Notes under the pieces: generated by a model
Seen by the model: the letters and a program-made list of their open reading frames with translations, nothing else
Told to the model about the DNA's origin: nothing
Databases searched by the model: none
Shown: positions 60,685 through 64,000 of the stretch, in pieces
How positions within the stretch are numbered: position 1 is the first letter of the stretch
How the letters are laid out: the number at the start of each line of letters is the position of its first letter
Position numbers and translations under genes: made by a program
Origin: Hermatobates lingyangjiaoensis
Lineage: Eukaryota > Arthropoda > Insecta > Hemiptera > Hermatobatidae
DNA length: 64,000 bases
Assembly: GCA_026182355.1 (NCBI GenBank)
Contig: JAPFBL010000002.1
Coordinates: 1,364,001 to 1,428,000 of the forward strand
Direction of reading: 5' to 3'

Positions 60685-60930
60685 GGGGGCCAGGTTAACT
60701 CAGTGGTTGACGTACTCCCCTCTGGCCTGGTAGTCCGGGGTTCGATCCCCACCTAGTCCTCGGTTTATTCACGCAGGAGATGAATTAATCTGAGAACGTC
60801 GACCCTCGGAGAGGACGTTAAGCCATCGGTTCCGTGCCTGTACGATGTCAGATACTTGGTAAAGATCCCTGCTTGAAATCCAGTTCAGTTAGGCAAAATT
60901 TAGGATTCCCAATGTAGAATCTGTTGAATC
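60685..60930 (+). repeat. tRNA-derived SINE, copy 3 (best head, truncated tail)
   Basis: The best-preserved promoter: A-box-like GGTTAACTCAGTGGTTGACG near 60693 and B-box GGTTCGATCCC at 60739-60749, with the tRNA-like CCGGGGTTCGATCCCCACC context. The family blocks follow (TTTATTCACGCAGGAG, GACGTTAAGCCATCGG, GCCTGTACGATGTCAG, AAAGATCCCTGC, GTTAGGCAAAATTTAGGATT, CCCAATGTAGAATCTG), but the GTGTTCCCTTGTGGG block and CTAACC tail are missing. Confidence 0.88.
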
Positions 60931-63090
60931 ACCGATTAAACAAAAATCCCGTAAACGGCTGACGCTATCACCCGCTAGGGGATCGATTTAAACAATAAAA
61001 TGTTAATTTAAGTTTAGGCTAAGTAACAGATGAGAGTTTCATTGTCTTTGATATTGTTCGCTGGATTTCACAACATAAGCTTAAGTCAAGTCCAAAAATA
61101 TAATGTTCCTGATGATAAGTTCAGTACACTGCCGTCTTATACAAGAATTAGTCTCTTATGCTGAGGGTCAATTGTTTTTTTAGTTTCACAACTGTTATTC
61201 TATTTTATCGAACATCCCTTGCTTTTCTTGGAACTATATATTTCAATTACGGGGAATCTCTATTAAACGGATCTCTGTACTAAAATCTGAAAAGGAATAT
61301 TCCTATTAACATATTGCCTTATGCAAGAATTCCATCAACTAATACATATTGACCTTCTAAATCATAATCTTTTTATATTCTGAAAATAAACTATTCTGAG
61401 TTGCATGCAGCTCTACTAAATGTAAAAAACATTCATGATGTACTCTTGTTTTGCGTAATGGCATTAGGCTCCCTTCATCAGCTTTCTGGCAACGCAATAT
61501 AAAATACAATCAGGAGAACCCCTGCTACTGACTAGAGCAAGGCATTTCATGAGGTGTTTTGAGTCCATACCTCACGGCTGTCACACGTGAGGAATAAGGT
61601 TCTGGCAATACTCCCATACGGTGAGGTGCTTCAGTAAATAGTCGTCACTTTGCAAGTGCGCGGAGCCTAAATAAGTCTTTTGGAGGCCTTTCCCTTCCCT
61701 ACTAGTTTTTCCCACGATTTGCATCAATGCTATGGGTGCTACACACTTGGCTAGAAAGAATTCTTTGGTATGCTCCTTCAGTCACTATGACATACTAGTG
61801 AACAAACAAATAGTCAAGTCGATCAAACCATCTTGAAGTGACTTTACTTTAAGGAACAAAATTACTACTTCATATTTAAAAAAATCAGAGTATTGAAGTT
61901 TTATTTGAATAAAATGTTATAATAATTCAAATATTAAGTATTAATTTGTTAAAGATCATTAATATAAACGAAACTAAACTGAATGACTATATCAGTTGAT
62001 GGTATCTAAAGTTATACAAACTTTACACGCTGCAAAAGCTGTATTCAGATAGGACTTATGTTTTGATTTTCGTGATAAGCAGAAAGCAAACAGTCTTCTT
62101 GATAACAAGAATACTATAGTATCTTTCAATAAGTTTGACATGAAAAGACATTTTGTCACACAATATCAGCAAAAAAAAAGCAGCTGATTTTGGAAAAAGA
62201 ATCATTGCTAGACGAAATAAAGAAGTCAGACACGAAGAGTGCGTGCCTAACTTCAGTCAAATAGCCAAAACGGACTCACTGATAGTGAAGCAAATTGTTG
62301 TATATACACTATTGATGTCATAATGATATCGGTTAGGCAAGCCTAATGCTTTCTTCTACCATGAGGTTCTCAATCTATCCTTTACACGCTAGACGCCTAC
62401 AAGTTGTTTAATAGACTCCTCCAGCCAACAAAACCAACACAGGTATTATCTAAAACTTTCATATCTTACACTCAAAACAGTGATTTAATTATCTAGTGAG
62501 GACATTACAGCTTTTTAATTTATTTACTAATAGAGAGAATATATTCAATTCAATTCGAATCTTAAAGGAAACATTAAATTGTCGACCTGAGGTTTACATT
62601 AATATCATTATCATGATATTAATTAAAGAAAGATGCAGTAAGAGATAAACAATGGATGTTTTATTTACCTTCTTGTTTATTTAATAGAATGACATGAGTG
62701 TAGAATAAATTTTAATATATTATTAGAGATTTGAAGAACATGTGTTTTTTCTTAAGAAATAATTCAAAGTTTTTCTTTTCTTTTCTTGGAATAATTTTTT
62801 CTCAATACTCAAAGAAGTATTATATTGAACAATTTTTATACTCCATTAAAAATATTGAGAAACATTATAAATCAGGATAATTTAGAGAGTTAAGTTTCCA
62901 TGACAATTTCAATGATCCATTTTACAAATTGAGATTTTTTGTTTTAAATGATCAAGATATATTCTTTTTTTGAACTAATCTAATTTGACTATGAATTCAG
63001 ACAAAGAAAAATGGAACAAATAAATTTATTTAATGAAATATGTTATGTTATGAAGAGAAGAGAACATTTTGTAATTTTCAATAGGATCTA
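60931..63090. other. Non-coding stretch
   Basis: AT-rich overall. 61.44-61.75 kb is slightly GC-richer, with opposed CTCACGGCTG / CACACGTGAG words (about 61570-61595), but no long frame. Nothing else is recognised. Confidence 0.4.
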
Positions 63091-63285
63091 TTGACTACTC
63101 TGCTTGGCGTTGGCGGGGGTTTTTCTTTGACATGCCTGTTTATACTGATGAGGGATGAAGGGAATATGAATCCATCAGACTACGTCAGCCTACGAGACGG
63201 AAAGGATTGGTACTCCTTTCATCCCTTGACCCGTGGCAGCTCAGCGAGCTTCTATTCAAACGAATCAAAATCAATTCAATTATAA
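63091..63285 (+). other. Candidate coding island, 64 codons
   Basis: The plus frame reads MTTLLGVGGGFSLTCLFILM, then RDEGNMNPSDYVSLRDGKDW and YSFHPLTRGSSASFYSNES. Its GC content is above the flanks. There is a hydrophobic start and a polar second half. No domain is recognised and splice edges are not obvious. Confidence 0.2.
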
Positions 63286-64000
63286 ACTTCTTGATGAAAC
63301 TTCTAATGAAGGATTAACTTCTAATTTATCCTTAAATGAGGATTACGCATAACACTTCTCATAACCTTATACAAACGATAAAAATCTTAAATAAACTCAA
63401 TACTTTTATTATCTTAAATACCTCAAGACATTAAGCATATTAAATTATTTGAAATTGTGTTATCACTTTCACACTAATAATTCTATACATATCTAGATAC
63501 AATGACAATATTTAAACTTTGATATATTAGTGAAAGAGTCGAGTAGAATCGAGTAAAATTATTATAAAAGTTGACTTAAACAATACCTTTATAAAATCAT
63601 CTTGTGTCTGGGACATGAAAAATTAGGAGGAAAAGCTACTTTAATCAAAAAGAAACATTCTATTATTTACTTTATTAATAAAAAGAAATTTAAGAAACGC
63701 CATGCGTTAATTAAAGATTGAGCATTACAATTTCTACAATGAACATTTGTATAGATTTACGTTTTATAGATTTTATAAATTTAGTATGTTTCTCTTCATT
63801 TAGCCTATCTGGTCTCTTTATCTATTCTATTTTGTCTTGCTTGAAAATATGTTGGATACTACCATTTGAAGCAAATCTGTAGCTGAGCTTTCACTTTTAC
63901 TGAAATGAAAAAAAATATTCATCATTTTGTTTAGTTAGATCTGTTTAATAAAAAATAGATTTCTACTTTGATATAAATCAATTTCAAGTATAATAACATG
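63286..64000. other. AT-rich non-coding stretch
   Basis: Nothing recognised up to the window end. Confidence 0.45.

Overview
This is eukaryotic, AT-rich (low-GC), non-coding-dominated DNA, most likely from an arthropod. The evidence is long intron-like AT stretches, a mariner remnant, a hAT remnant, non-LTR (LINE) remnants, Penelope-like retroelement pieces, a tRNA-derived SINE family with a CTAACCTAACC-type 3' tail, many (TA)n, (CA)n and (AAT)n microsatellites, and one exon of an ataxin-1 (AXH-domain) gene. I cannot name the species. There are no prokaryotic features such as operons, ribosome binding sites or CRISPR arrays.

The only confidently identified protein-coding element is a minus-strand internal exon at 5296-5892. 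It encodes a Gly-rich and Pro-rich segment followed by the first half of an AXH domain (ataxin-1 / ATXN1L family). It has a clear acceptor and donor, and is phase 0 at both ends. The remaining AXH half should lie further along the minus strand (coordinates below 5296 or off the window); I could not find it. Most of the 58 kb upstream on that strand may therefore be intron of this gene, or intergenic. Scattered GC-richer islands in the AT-rich background (about 1.5, 3.0, 11.2, 17.5, 18.5, 22.0, 27.35, 36.75, 40.0, 55.3, 60.4 and 63.2 kb) have open, coding-like frames, some with splice-like edges. They are reported as low-confidence candidate exons or conserved elements.

The rest is repeats. 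Three SINE copies lie at 9.25, 44.75 and 60.69 kb. A 605-bp internally deleted mariner is at 29.1 kb, a hAT dimerisation-domain remnant at 32.9-33.3 kb, a LINE C-terminal zinc-knuckle remnant at 59.8 kb, and LINE 3'-tail-like repeats at 21.0, 23.1 and 47.9 kb. A minisatellite at 25.5-26.1 kb has 26-bp units organised in a 156-bp higher-order repeat.

The most interesting system is a set of short elements, often present as head-to-head inverted pairs and bounded by (TA)n tracts. They share a frame of CTGANGA, a short hairpin, then GAAA. The hairpin stem changes between copies and families with pairing kept (GACCG/CGGTT, GACCA/TGGTT, GACCAC/GTGGTT, GAAC/GTTC, GACG/CGTC, GGC/GCC). This is the layout of the hammerhead-ribozyme core known from Penelope-like elements and retrozymes. 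Two palindromes of Penelope-type N-terminal reverse-transcriptase sequence (39.4-39.75 and 58.2-58.4 kb) lie beside such units, which suggests that they are non-autonomous derivatives of Penelope-like elements.
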